A stretch of DNA of 64,000 nt from positions 58,925,079 through 58,989,078 of the forward strand of contig OV277870.1 of NCBI GenBank assembly GCA_922989275.2, read 5' to 3'. A program made the translations under genes and the position numbers. Within the stretch, counting starts at the first letter, position 1, and every line of letters begins with the position of its first letter. This stretch comes from Gari tellinella (Eukaryota > Mollusca > Bivalvia > Cardiida > Psammobiidae). This document shows, piece after piece, positions 43,317 through 53,970 of this stretch. The notes beneath the pieces were generated by a model, which made no database searches, had not been told where the DNA came from, and was given only the letters and a program-made list of their open reading frames with translations.

Positions 43317-43556
43317 TACAGATGAGAAGACGTTGTTATTTCCCGTTTAAACAACAACAAAAAAACACAATGCACTGCAGTAAAATGTAGAAATTACAAA
43401 ATGACAGTTTTGTTAATAGTCCGACGATTTATTCTTACATGTATCTCCGTGACATACAAGGTTACCCGGCCTGTGATCTGGCTCCAAACTGTAATTGAAG
43501 TAACAGTAAAAGCGTAAACGCATTTATTGGGAAGGAATAACGTCTTTTCTGTTGCA
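43317..43556 (-). mobile_element. Family A2 MITE, decayed
   Basis: TACAGATGAGAAGACGTTG, CCCGTTTAAACAACAAC, half hairpin GGTTACCCGGCCTGTGATCT, right end ACGTCTTTTCTGTTGCA. Confidence 0.75.
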
Positions 43557-44073
43557 GTTACATGTCGTGTTTTCTTGAATCCGTTTTCACTACATGATAA
43601 TATACCAGTTGCCTGTATTTGCTCACCATGATAAAAATGTTCTCACTAACCTTTCACAATGACCTACTGTATATGTACAGAAACCATACCTATGTAAGCA
43701 GCTTTGAACCACAGGTTTTCGGCGCGAAAGCTATGAACCCCGATTTTGACAAATGATGGCTTATTATTTACATTTAACATGCAGTTTTGTTCAAAGAAAA
43801 TTAGCTCACAGCCCAAGCAAGACACGAGCACAAGGTTCGATAGGCACCGTGTGCAGAATCATTCGTCCACCTTAAATTTTGGACTTGTTCGTCATTTAGC
43901 GATTAACAAGTGCATTTGCGACCATGCATAACACCATGGCACGGGTAATTAATAGAAAATGAAATATATAATAAATATACCTTTTGAATTATCGGTAAAT
44001 GAGCATTTCTGTTACGGAATAAATTTCTAGATAACTTTCGTTTTCAAGTTTTGGTTGACAAACGGATATGATC
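43557..44073. other. Unassigned sequence
   Basis: Contains a short open frame without motifs (43746-43931). No repeat family recognised. Confidence 0.4.
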
Positions 44074-44306
44074 ATTGGTCGTATTCGAATCATCGAGTTT
44101 TTTGTCAACGAAAACTGGGCGGAGCAAATGCGCGAAGATTTACTGATGACAACGATTTTGACCCGACTCGAATAGAAATTGTGGTCAACGATTTGATTGT
44201 TTGACAATATTTTGTCAACGGAAAACATCAAGTGGTGATTCGAATAGAACTTGTTGACAACTATTCCAACTAACGCGATAGTTGTCCTGATTCGAATACG
44301 ACCAAT
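44074..44306. mobile_element. Inverted-repeat element N
   Basis: 233 bp with 19-bp perfect TIRs ATTGGTCGTATTCGAATCA. TTGTCAACG and GATTCGAATAGAA repeat inside in both orientations, giving a mostly self-complementary element. Flanking duplication not evident. Confidence 0.82.
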
Positions 44307-44978
44307 TGAGGCGCTTGACTTTTGCGTCATTTCCTGCTTTGAAGCTGGTTCTCGGTTTCGCTAGAATGATAATAGTTTGTCTGGGCAACCAGTCGTTTGT
44401 TTGGGAAAATTTCGCGTGGACGAATGTTTCCGTATAAGGGGTCTCCCTACTTTTCGAGTCCCCATGCGCGTGTTCGCCGATTGCTTTGAATTGTTTACCA
44501 ATTATCGTCAAAGAAAGCTGTTTGCTGTATACAATGAGCCATCATTTGTCCAGATCGACCAAGATTTGACGAAATGACAGGGTTGGGAACTTAAGGGTTG
44601 CTTCTGCAAGGCGCTTTTTCATGGCAGCCTTTACTATTTTACTTATAAATTAGCAAAAGAATTTTTTTTTTAAATCTCATGAAACTTCAGGAAATGTTCT
44701 TTTATGATGATTATTGAATGTATGGATAGATTTTAGGGTATTTTATCCACGTTTGGTGGTGGTGGAGGGGGGGGGGGGGGTAGCAGCTGGGGGTATTGTC
44801 ATAGCCTACGGGCCGAATGCCTATGCTTTGAACCAGCTTTGAGGCCATAATTCTGTCAACAGCAGGTTTGCATCTAAAAGCAGAGTAAAAGACTACTGAG
44901 CTATCTCACAAACCACTCATATTGAACGCCGATATAACAGAGTTATTGAAAAATGCCAAGAACTTTGAGTGGTGTTAT
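44307..44978. other. Unassigned sequence with a G14 run
   Basis: G14 at 44767-44780 in GGTGGTGGTGGAG. No gene-like motif. Confidence 0.5.
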
Positions 44979-45231
44979 TTTAACCCTTTACCTGATAGGC
45001 TATTTCTAATATTGAAGATAGGTGACTACTTAAAGCAGGTTGAAAGTAAAGCAGAATGCGCCTTAAGGCGCATTCTGCTTTACTTTCAGCCTGCTTTAAG
45101 CTATCATGTGCTAGAATATAGAAAATGTTCCCTATAATATATATTCATGACTGATTAAATTGGATCTATTTTCTTCAGCGGAGGTATAAATCATATTCGC
45201 TAAAAGGTGCTTCTATGGGGGAAATGGTTAA
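44979..45231 (+). mobile_element. Family C MITE, full copy
   Basis: 253 bp with TTAA on both sides, TTAACCCTTTACCTGATAGG to GGGGGAAATGGTTAA, and a 74-bp near-perfect HP2 centred on GCCTTAAGGC near 45066. Best reference for the family. CCC..GGG ends at TTAA suggest piggyBac-type mobilisation. Confidence 0.95.
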
Positions 45232-45328
45232 CAAGCATTTATTGTTATACCATCTGTTGCTTCAATATCCGTATTTCAATGATATAATCCTGAACATAAT
45301 GATAAACTATAGCCCACGTTTATACAAC

Positions 45329-45476
45329 AGAGCTCCAGATTTAGGGGTGTATTTCAAAACCTAAAATCTTAATTTCTGGATAAATCCTATGCTGTCACCA
45401 TGTGTTTTGGTTTGGTGCTGAAATAAGTAAGAAAATGATGAATTTGTTCAGATCACTTCCTCTTATCTGGAGCCCT
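45329..45476 (+). mobile_element. Inverted-repeat element L, decayed copy
   Basis: AGAGCTCCAGATTTAGG at left; GGTTTGGTGCTGAAATAAGT and CTCTTATCTGGAGCCCT at right match the copy nested in K at 55077. Confidence 0.75.
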
Positions 45477-45499
45477 ATTATTCAAGGACCACTCAGCAG

Positions 45500-45857
45500 A
45501 AGCATTCGAATCTTTAAACAAGGAGAAAGTTCAACAGAAAGCTCCTAAAGAAATGCTGTGCTTTGCTTTCATCCTGTTTAACCAGGTACTAAAAATCGCC
45601 TTTTTACGACTTTTAGTTACATGTATTACTCCATTCGAAAGAAACAGTTTTACTTGAAGCAGTTTCACTTTAAACAGCCATATAATATGCACCAGAAATA
45701 GTTTCTACATAGTAGCAGATGGTAGTTTGAAGCAGTCTGAAGCAATTTGAAGAATTAAAGCCGTTTGCGCCTTAAAGAGCGTTATGCTTACTTTCAACCT
45801 GCTTTAAGCTGTCATCTGAATTCAAAACTAGAAACATGCTATGAGGTAAAGGGTTAA
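45500..45857 (+). mobile_element. HP2 fragment followed by a decayed family C MITE
   Basis: 45510-45595: AAACAAGGAGAAAGTTCAAC, AGAAAGCTCC, TTTGCTTTCATCCTG (M-type HP2). 45655-45857: CACTTTAAACAGCCATATAA, GCCGTTTGCGCCTTAAAG, and a clean right end GAGGTAAAGGGTTAA. Confidence 0.65.
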
Positions 45858-45904
45858 ATCAATCAGTTGTCTTCACCCACAGTAAAATGAGCCTCCTTTT
45901 ACAT

Positions 45905-46138
45905 TACAGTTGAGAATGTGTTATTCTTTCCCAATAAACGCGTTTACGCTAAATCTATTATTGCCCTTGCAAACAGTTTGGAGCCAGATCAGACGCCAGG
46001 TCACCCGGCGTCTGATCAGGCTCCAAACTGTTTGCATCCAAGATAAACATGAAATATCAGAATTGTCCAAAAGTTGTTCTTTTCTACGTTTTAGTGCTTT
46101 GCGTTTGCGTACGTTTGCGTTTAAACGTCTCCATTGTA
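45905..46138 (+). mobile_element. Family A MITE, left member of an inverted pair
   Basis: TACAGTTGAGAATGTGTTAT at left; the right TIR is shortened to GTTTAAACGTCTCCATTGTA. HP1 intact. Confidence 0.92.
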
Positions 46139-46140
46139 TG

Positions 46141-46390
46141 TACAGTGGAGAATCTGTTATTCTTTCCCGTTTAAACGCAAACGTACGCAAACGCAAAGCA
46201 CTAAAACGTAGAAAAGAACAACTTTTGGACAATTCTGATATTTCATGTTTATCTTGGTGGCAAACAGTTTTGAGCCTGATCAGACGCCGGCTTACCCGGC
46301 GTCTGATCTGGCTCCAAACTGTTTGCACTGCAAATAATAGTTTTAGCGTAAACGCGTTTATTGGGAAAGAATAACACATTCTCCACTGTA
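46141..46390 (-). mobile_element. Family A MITE, right member of an inverted pair
   Basis: Begins 2 bp after its neighbour in the opposite orientation, full length. Together they form an inverted repeat of about 480 bp. Confidence 0.93.
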
Positions 46391-46426
46391 AGTGGGTTTA
46401 TGTCGAGAATATGACTGTTTGACGAG

Positions 46427-46660
46427 TACAAGGGAGAAGAAAGAGGAACTATTTTATTCCCAGTAATGCATTTACGCTAACATTAGCATTTCCAATGAAA
46501 CAGTTTAGAGCCTGATCAAACGGATCAGGTTTTACACTGTTTGCCTCTCAGATTAAAATAGAAAGTCAGAATTGTAAAATTAAATATTTTTTTCACTTTA
46601 TTGCTATGCATTTGCGTTTCGTTTGCGTTTAAACTAAAAAGAATAACGTCTTCTCCCGTA
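46427..46660 (+). mobile_element. Family A2 MITE, diverged
   Basis: TACAAGGGAGAAGAAAGAGG to CGTCTTCTCCCGTA. The hairpin is shortened to AGAGCCTGATCAAACGGATC. Confidence 0.82.
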
Positions 46661-46685
46661 TAAGACGTTCCACAAATTCTATAGA

Positions 46686-47274
46686 TACAGTGCTCCCTCC
46701 CTACAACGGCCCTCCCAACAACGATTCCCTCCCCACAACGACACTTGCCGCCGTTCCCCAAACAATAAAGTATGTCCAACATTGTTTTAATGTCTGCAAA
46801 GTATTCTGCTTAACCCTTTACGTCATAGACTGTTTATAGTTTTGAAGACAGGTGACCACTTAAAGCAGGTTGAAAGTAAAGCAGAATGTGCCTTAAGGCA
46901 CATTCTGCTTTACTTTCAGCCTGCTTTAAGCTTCAAGCTGCTAGGCTATTTAAAATGTTTGTAATGGTAATTGTTCATGAGGGTATAAACTGGAACTATT
47001 TTCTTCAGCGGAATAAATTAAACACGCTAAAAGTCGCTTCTATAGGGGAAAGGGTTAAAATTGTCGTCTTCTGTTTTTCTCAAAGTCACGTATTGGACAT
47101 TTTGACAGAATAAAAAAGCGAATAGTGACAAACAGCTTGAATCACGCGGCGTCTGTTCAGGATTCAAGCTGTCTACAAGTGTGAGCCAATTTCTCTCCCC
47201 ATAACGACTCCCACCGAACAACGCACACAATTTGTGTCTACCATTGGATGTCTTTGTAGAGAGGGAGTGCTGTA
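46686..47274 (+). mobile_element. Family B MITE split by a family C insertion
   Basis: TACAGTGCTCCCTCCCTACA to GAGAGGGAGTGCTGTA. HP1 is shortened (AGCTTGAATCACGCGGCGTC). Removing the C copy and one TTAA gives TTCTGC-TTAA-AATTGTCGTC, the same site as CTGCTTTAATTTGTCGTC in the B copy at 60924. Confidence 0.95.
46810..47058 (+). mobile_element. Family C MITE nested in B
   Basis: TTAACCCTTTACGTCATAG to GGGGAAAGGGTTAA. HP2 with loop GTGCCTTAAGGCAC. The host context proves the TTAA duplication. Confidence 0.95.
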
Positions 47275-47471
47275 CTTCCATCATTCTTAGGTGAAGATGC
47301 CTATGTGTGAAGTGTCTTTCCTTTGAGGCATTGTTTTACTAGAAGCATGTGTGTGTGTGTGATTATGTAACATTGAAAACAATAACAACGACACACAACA
47401 GCAGGATGTTGCTTGAGCAAATGACAATTTGAACTACGTACGTCGGAATTCCAAACAGTATTATAATCATT

Positions 47472-47787
47472 GACGAGTTCAGTAAAGAAATCGATGGCCT
47501 TCGATTGCGAGTTGGCTACCGGTCTGAAATAAAGTGGAGAAAACGTAAACGCATTGCATTGAAATATAGAAAATGGCAACTTTTGACAAATCCGACTACC
47601 AGTTTTAATCTGAGTTGAAAACAGTTTGGAGATTGATCAGACGCCGGGTTACCCGGTGTCTGATCTGACTCCAAACTGTTTGCAATGAAAATAATAGATT
47701 TAGCGTAACCAGGGTGATATTCTCCACTGTACTATACCGGTAGCCAACTCGCAATCGATGGCCATCGATGTCTTTACTGAACTCGTC
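47472..47787. repeat. 52-bp inverted arms enclosing an A2 MITE
   Basis: Left arm 47472-47523 (GACGAGTTCAGTAAAGAAAT to GTTGGCTACCGGT) and right arm 47736-47787, its inverse with about three changes. The space between the arms is almost exactly the A2 element. Confidence 0.9.
47530..47731 (-). mobile_element. Family A2 MITE between inverted arms
   Basis: TAAAGTGGAGAAAACGTAAA to GATATTCTCCACTGTA; TTCTTTCCC is missing from both TIRs. HP1 core GGGTTACCC. Confidence 0.85.
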
Positions 47788-47961
47788 ACTGGACGGACTG
47801 TTGGAGAAGGGAAACCAAAAACAATTTAAAAGAAGATTTTGAAAGCCAGATTACGTTTTGCAAAAAAAAAAAAAAATTTACTCAAATGAACGCTAATGTG
47901 TGGCATTATGGTGCATATGGCATTAATTAAGTCTATCATGATCAAATTTAATCGTGAGATG

Positions 47962-48160
47962 TTTACCCTTTCACCGCCATATTGTCGTCTGCTTCAATAT
48001 TCCTGTCTGCAATGTCGTTTCAAGTTAGATTTAAGGCAGAATTACTGACATAATTTCAAAACAAGTGGCAAACAGATTTGATCCTGATCAGACGCCACGT
48101 CACAGAATCCAAACTGTTTGCAAATGCGCTTTATGACGTCATTAAGGGTGAAAGGGTTAA
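47962..48160 (+). mobile_element. Family D MITE
   Basis: TTACCCTTTCACCGCC to AAGGGTGAAAGGGTTAA. TATTGTCGTCTGCTTCAATA and CTGTCTGCAATGTCG boxes. HP1 core reduced to GACGCCACGTCACAG. Confidence 0.88.
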
Positions 48161-48690
48161 AAAGATGATCATTAAAAATCCTCAAGAAAAGATACTGAAT
48201 CTTGTAAAAAAAAAAAAGTTGTTGCCACTCGTTTGTTTCTACTCCGACTCTGTACGGAGTCGATCTTTGTATCAAACTTACTTACATATTTAATTCATTT
48301 AATAATGTCACACTTGTCTTTTTGCGGCCCTCTCACTTACACGTGCGCATTGAAATTTTGTCTGCTACACAATGAAGTGATTGTTTGTATTTACTGAAAA
48401 ATTCGCTTGAATCTGTCAAGCATTTTAGAAATTATGATGCCAGATGATGTGTAAATACAAATTTAGATTGGTTATTGCGATATACAAAAATGCGCGGGAA
48501 AAAGTTTTAAATACAATTTCATTCGAAATCCGATCAAGCATTACTTAAATCCAGAAATCAATTAACCGAAAAGTTATGACGAGGTGTTATAAAGTCAATT
48601 TTATTTTAGTATGTAAATTTGAATTCAAAAAGTGGGGAAATTACCCTTTTTAAGTATACATGTACCCCGCAAATACTGTAAAAAAGCACG
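48161..48690. other. Unassigned AT-rich sequence
   Basis: A short palindrome ACTCCGACTCTGTACGGAGT at 48240-48259; nothing else recognised. Confidence 0.5.
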
Positions 48691-48696
48691 GTCTGA

Positions 48697-49573
48697 CGTA
48701 CATTTCAATGTCGTCTGCTTCAAGTTTGTTGTCTGCAATGTCGTTTCAAAGTTAAAAAATGCAGTATGGCTGAATAAATTTCAAAACCAGTGTCAAACAG
48801 GTTGGATCCTGGTCAGAGGCCGTGTTATGCGATAGCGCTTTTATGCCTGGCGTCCACTAGAGTGCGGACAGGATTAGGAAGGGTTGCGGAATCAAAAATG
48901 GCATTTCGGCATAGCTTCCGCGTCTGGTACGAAGCAATGTCCGATTTTTTGCAATATTGTGAACCTCTGCCACCGGACTCTGCGTATTGTCTGCAGACAT
49001 ACTTGGGACAGTCCTAGGAATTAAAACAGGACAGACGCAGAATGTCCCCCGAACATGCCGATCGTAGTAGGACAAACGTAGCCACGTGATACTTTGCCCG
49101 CGTCGGTTCCTCGCACTCACTTATTCAGTACCGCACCGGCTTCGCACGTTCATGAAGGATTCGGGGTACCTTCCGCTTGTCTTCCGCTTGTCTTCCGCAT
49201 GTCTTCCTATCGACGCGCGAATATCTCTTTACCGCGGAAGCTTTCATGAGCGGTTACGGAAGAGCCGGAATGCTTCAGGAAAGGCCGGATGTCCTAGCGA
49301 TGTCGGCAGGACAATGCAGACTGGATACGGAAGGTGTCAGGAAGTTCATTTCCGCGTCCAAATTTTGCTCTCGACCAAAATTTCGACGCGGACAATTGTA
49401 CCCCTCCGGAAGGTGCGGAATCATGGGGAAGTGTTTAGGAATGATACGGACAATGAAAAGAAGCTTTCAAGAATACGAGGAAGGGTTGCGGAATCGCTAA
49501 ATTTGTATTCCGCGTCTTGTCCGCGCCCTAGTGGACGCCTGGTCTTAAGCGTCATTGAGAGCGAAAAAGTTAA
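48697..49573 (+). mobile_element. Family D MITE split by element O
   Basis: AATGTCGTCTGCTTCAAGTT, AATGTCGTTTCAAAGTTAAA, half hairpin GGTTGGATCCTGGTCAGAGG, then O, then AGCGTCATTGAGAGCGAAAA ending AGTTAA. The intact D at 28715 has GCGCTTTTAAGCGTCATTG at this point. Confidence 0.88.
48844..49544. mobile_element. Element O: 701-bp PIF/Harbinger-like MITE, GC-rich
   Basis: Ends TGCCTGGCGTCCACTAG and CTAGTGGACGCCTGGTC (inverted except three bases); inner TIR GTGCGGACA / TTGTCCGCGC. TTA flanks both sides (48841-48843, 49545-49547), and removal restores the D consensus exactly. A 3-bp TTA duplication points to PIF/Harbinger. The interior is unlike its surroundings: GC-rich, with TTCCGC/GCGGAA repeated many times (CTTCCGCTTGTCTTCCGC at 49168). 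The open frame across 49086-49697 leaves the element and has no family motif, so I do not call a gene. Confidence 0.82.
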
Positions 49574-49648
49574 AGTCGATTATGCTAACAGTTTGAGGCC
49601 GCAACAGACTCTAAATTTAATTAATTCGTTTCGAAATTGTTTCAGTGA

Positions 49649-50098
49649 TACAGTAGAGAAGATGATATTCTTTCCCAATAAACGATTTTGTGCTTAACCC
49701 ATTTTATGCGGGATACACGTTTAGGTGTACCTTTAGGCAAACATTGTGGGGCCTGATCTGAGATCAAAACTGTTTGCAGCTAAGTCAATACTCTATCAGA
49801 AACTGCTGAAATATTTTGCAAATATTTGAGTTATACCCGCTGCAGACGACATTTTAAAATGGCCGCCAAATATTACCCAGCATACAATGGGTTAAACAAT
49901 TACAATTATTTCCACTGCAAACTGTCTTGAGCCTTGTCAGACACCGGGTTATCCGGTGTCCGATCAGGTTCGAAACGGTTTAACACTCAGATTAAAATTA
50001 CAAATGTTAAACAGTTGTACTTCTTTTTCCTTTTTATTACATTGTGTTTGCGTTTCGGTTGCGTTTAGACGGGAAAGAATAACGTATTCTTTACTTTA
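49649..50098 (+). mobile_element. Family A2 MITE split by element P
   Basis: TACAGTAGAGAAGATGATAT, CCCAATAAACGATTTTG, [P], ATTATTTCCACTGCAAACTG, HP1 with core CACCGGGTTATCCGGTG, right end ACGTATTCTTTACTTTA. Confidence 0.82.
49694..49895. mobile_element. Element P: 202-bp TTAA MITE nested in A2
   Basis: TTAACCCATTTTATGC and AATGGGTTAA ends. Contains GCAGACGACATTTTAAAATG (inverted GTCGTCTGC box) and a rudimentary HP1 (GGGGCCTGATCTGAGATCAA, AACTGTTTGCAG). Flanks rejoin as GTGC-TTAA-ACAATTA, matching GCTAAAACTATTA in A. Confidence 0.85.
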
Positions 50099-50161
50099 CT
50101 GCCTGGGGTCTAACCTTGAAACATTTGTGCTGACAATATAAATCAGGTGATACTGTACATG

Positions 50162-50404
50162 TACAACGGAGATGTTATTCCTTCCCGTTTAAACGCAAAT
50201 AAACGCAAACGCATTGCCGTAAATATTGAAAATATAATTGTCTTGAAGTTGCTACCGATTTATTTTATCTCAGTGGCAAACAGTCTGGAGCCTAATCAGA
50301 CGCCGGGTAACCCGGCGTCTAATCTGTCTCCAAACTGTTTGAAACTGACATGATAGATAGAGTATAAACGCGTTTATTTGGAAAAAAAATACAACTCCAT
50401 TGTA
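50162..50404 (-). mobile_element. Family A2 MITE
   Basis: TACAACGGAGATGTTATTCC to ACAACTCCATTGTA. HP1 core intact, arms TCTGGAGCCTAATC / AATCTGTCTCCAAACTG. Confidence 0.82.
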
Positions 50405-50706
50405 GTACGGCGCTTGAAGAGTTAAAACGAATAATTAATTTTACGATGAAAAGGTTCAAACGTAACGTAAGACATAATTAAAATTTAGTTACTTGTTTAG
50501 ATCTAGATGAAATCATATTAACTTACACCGTATTCAAATATAACATTTAACAATTTGTTGGGTTTTTTTTTTCTGATAAAGCATTTACCCAGCTTTATTC
50601 AAAAGCAGACGATAGAAAAGTACAGTTGTATTGTATCTAAATTATTCAGGACAGGATGATGACCTTTGCCTCTTTCACGCCATTGGCCAATTTGTGGTAA
50701 CTGTTA
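50405..50706. other. Unassigned AT-rich sequence
   Basis: No recognised element. Confidence 0.45.
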
Positions 50707-50771
50707 CAAACAGATTGGATCCAGATGAGACGCCGAGTAACTCGGCGTCTCATCTGGATCCAAACTGTTTG
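50707..50771. repeat. HP1 hairpin, E-type
   Basis: CAAACAGATTGGATCCAGAT, GAGACGCCGAGTAACTCGGC, perfect return. Downstream GCAGACTACACAAAGTTTGC and AGACGACAATTGTA keep the E/D box segment, but TTAA ends are not seen. Confidence 0.85.
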
Positions 50772-51171
50772 GTACTGTGATGATGATTCCTGAAAGAAAA
50801 TATAGAAAAATCCTCTCTAAGAAGTGTTGCAGACTACACAAAGTTTGCAGACGACAATTGTATATATGCTTAAAGGCTAACCGACTTCTTATCAAGGTTG
50901 TCTTACACGATATATACCATAGCTGGCCCATGTCAATATGTCCTCCACGATCAAAACGTACTATTGGTTCTTTATGGCGGTTTCATATAATAGGATGTCC
51001 TTGAGTATTAACAGAAGAATAATCAAAACAAAACTTAATATCGGTTTTTAAAAGCAGTAACAAATCTAGATTTCAGAAGATTGAGTCCCGAGATGCATAT
51101 TCTATAAAAAACAAAAACAACCAAGGAATCGTTAACTTTGAATTTAAAATTATCCCAATCCCACATTAAGA

Positions 51172-51361
51172 CACATAAACCAGACTGAAAGTAAAGCAGA
51201 ATGCGCATTACGGTGCATTCTGCCTTAACTTCAGTCTGCTTTAAGCTACTATATCGCGAGGATATAGAAACTATTCTTTTGTTGCATACAATGTATTTTA
51301 GACTGTATAACGCGGAAATATTATAAGTCATAAAATGCATAATTATTGGATAATAGGTTAA
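51172..51361 (+). mobile_element. Family C MITE, decayed
   Basis: HP2 arms ACTGAAAGTAAAGCAGAATG / CATTCTGCCTTAACTTCAGT; right end GGATAATAGGTTAA. Confidence 0.75.
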
Positions 51362-51376
51362 TAATGGCTGGCTAGA

Positions 51377-51626
51377 TACAGTGGAGAATCTGTTATTCTT
51401 TCCCGATAAACGCGTTTACGCTAAAACTATTTTTTCTTTTACAAACAGTTTGGAGCCAGATCAGACGCCGGGTAACCCGGCGTCTGATCAGGCTCCAAAC
51501 TGTTTGCCACCAAGATAAACATGAAATATCAGAAGTGTCCAAAAGTTGTTCTTTTCTACGTTTTAGTGCTTTGCGTTTGCGTACGTTTACGTTTAAACGG
51601 GAAAGAATAACAGATTCTCCACTGTA
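51377..51626 (+). mobile_element. Family A MITE, full copy
   Basis: Intact ends and HP1; one change in the right arm (GCGTACGTTTACG). Confidence 0.94.
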
Positions 51627-51921
51627 AGGTATGGGTCCATGGAACTCGCAACTTTTCAACAAACGAGTCCCTGGTAAATTTAATCAGTATGGGAGCTTTC
51701 TGTTTTACGTTCGCCTTTCTTTAAAAGCCGTTACATGTACCTTTCTTTATGCAGTCACGTAGCTTTCTTTAATGGCCACAGAGAGGTTTTTCTGCACATT
51801 TTGTAACGTAGAAAATTCTTCAGCAGGGGCCCTCATATCAAGGTCTGCTTTATTAATCTATGTTCTGTTTGCAATCATTTGTTAAAATCAGCCATAAATA
51901 TGTAAAAATGACCTTGACTTA

Positions 51922-52150
51922 TTAACCTATTTGTGCCCACGATCCCATATATGGGACAAAGGCAAACAGTATAGACTCTAATCAGACGCCGCATTATGTG
52001 GCGTCTGATCAGAGTCTACACTGTTTGCCGATAGGAATTTCAATATAAAACAGAATGAAAATGAAAAATTTGACCAGGCATCCCTTTGATAAAAAATGGA
52101 CTAATCCAATATATAAGCATGGAAAATTCCACTGGGCACAAATGGTTAAA
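51922..52150 (-). mobile_element. Family F MITE, copy 1
   Basis: 229 bp, TTAACCTATTTGTGCCCACG to GGGCACAAATGGTTAA. HP1 variant at 51963-52029: CAGTATAGACTCTAATCAG, core GCATTATGT, return CAGAGTCTACACTG. Reverse of the copy at 56408. Confidence 0.92.
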
Positions 52151-52752
52151 GATATTCGAATCTCAGGGGTGAATGAAGTACGTGTTACAAAGAATAGTTG
52201 TGCAGATTTTACAATCATGTTTTAACTAAAAGTTCTATGATAGGTTTTACCTGATGTTGAGAGATTACTATCCTTACTTACATGTAAGTGGTTTCTGTTT
52301 TATCTTTAGCTAACATTTTGAAATCTGAAAAAAAAAAAAACAGAGTCTAATTTGATGGTTAATTTTTCTACTGAATGTCAAGGTTACTATTGTTTTGTAT
52401 ACAAAATTTGTCATATAAACTTTTCTTTTTTTAAATGGGTGCTATGCAGGCGCCCTTAATTTTAAACACGTACATATTAGTATAGGGAAAAAGGTCTTAT
52501 GTTAAACATGCATTTTAAAGAAACATTCTAACCCAACTCTATTAAATCTTTTCCGTATTTAACTATGTTTTATGGTTGATTTTAACAATATATTGCAGAG
52601 GAATCTAGTCATGATCTTCACTATTTTCACAGTAAAAGTGTACTCTTAATAGCTACACCATTTCATTATGACGATTGCATGCGTCAGAGTCGTAACCAAG
52701 GCTGAATGTATTTCATGTAAGGTAGCTTTTTGGTTACATGTTATAAAGACAA
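52151..52752. other. Unassigned AT-rich sequence
   Basis: No recognised element. Confidence 0.45.
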
Positions 52753-53131
52753 GTGACTTTCAACTTCGGCGGGAGATTCAGGCGCCAAAGTTTTTACCCG
52801 AGGTTACCACTACAGTGGAGAAAACGTTTTTATTTCCCATTTAAGTACAAACGAAACGCAAACGCAATACACTTCTATGTAGAAAATAACAACTTTTTTG
52901 ACAATTCTGACTATTGAATTTAAGCTGAATGGAAAACAGTTTGAAGCCAGATCAGACGCCGGGTTTCCCGGCGTCTGATCTGGCTTCAAACTGTTTGTAC
53001 AGGAAATTATAGTTTTAGCGGAAACTCATTTATTGGGGAATTATAACGTTTTCCCCATTGTAAAAAGACTAGAGAACTTTTAACTGGCAGGAGCTTTAGG
53101 CGCCAAAGTGTTCACCCGAAGTTACCCCTAC
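52753..53131 (+). repeat. 58-bp direct repeats flanking an A2 MITE
   Basis: Left copy 52753-52811 and right copy 53073-53131 share GGCGCCAAAGT, TTCACCCGA-like and GTTACC blocks (about 75 percent). The A2 element is between them. Confidence 0.75.
52811..53062 (-). mobile_element. Family A2 MITE
   Basis: TACAGTGGAGAAAACGTTTT to CGTTTTCCCCATTGTA. HP1 arms TTGAAGCCAGATC / GATCTGGCTTCAA with core GGGTTTCCC are perfectly paired although both arms differ from other copies (GAAGCC instead of GGAGCC). Confidence 0.92.
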
Positions 53132-53594
53132 CCGTGGTAGGATGACCTGAGGATGGGTCAGTTCAACCTCAGGACAAAGGTCAAAACGTTATGCGCGAAG
53201 ATGACCCCGAAGGTTACAAAAAGTTGAACCTTTATGGTGTACAATAAGACATGTTGTTTGTTCTAGAACCAGTATATCCGCTGTCCAAGTAAAATGAAAT
53301 AGAAAGGATTTGGATGTAAAGTCACACATAATTCGAACAGAGTGTAATATACGCAAAAATGATAAACAGCGACATTTTACTGCCAAGGACTGCCATTGTT
53401 TTGTAAATAGACGATCTCTTGGGTATTATTAAACGTCAGTTCGGACAGTCTCTGCAATTTTCCTAACAGATGGTCAGTTGAACTCGATTTCGGGTCATTG
53501 GACGACCCTGAAATGACCGTGCCCGTGATACCGATTACGCATGCTCCACAAAAGTGGAAATTCCGCCAAGAGTTCGCAACCCTTAAACTCTTTA
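53132..53594. other. Unassigned sequence
   Basis: No recognised element; short open frames lack motifs. Confidence 0.4.
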
Positions 53595-53844
53595 TACAGT
53601 GGAGAATGTGTTATTATTTCCCAATACACGCGTTTACGCTAAAACTATTATTTGCAGTGCAAACAGTTTGGAGCCAGGTCAGACGCCGGGTAACCCGGCG
53701 TCTGATCAGGCTCCAAACTGTTTGCCACCAAGATAAACATGAAATATCAGAATTGTCCAAAAGTTGTTCTTTTCTACGTTTTAGTGCTTTGCGTTTGCGT
53801 ACGTTTGCGTTTAAACGGGAAAGAATAACAGATTCTCCACTGTA
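53595..53844 (+). mobile_element. Family A MITE, full copy
   Basis: Left TIR variant GAGAATGTGTTATTATTTCC, otherwise consensus. Confidence 0.93.
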
Positions 53845-53970
53845 CCCAGGGTAATGTCCACTTTTGAATTACCCGCTGCATGTATTTCTCAAATTTAGAT
53901 TTGAGGTAATTTGACGGAAAGTACAAAGTTGTGAGTGTCAAAACGTCTGGATCCTGATCAGACGTCGGGG

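Noticed and set aside
49086..49697. 203-residue open frame (+)
   Set aside because: It begins inside element O, crosses its right end and runs through D and A2 sequence. GC-rich repeats keep it open by chance.
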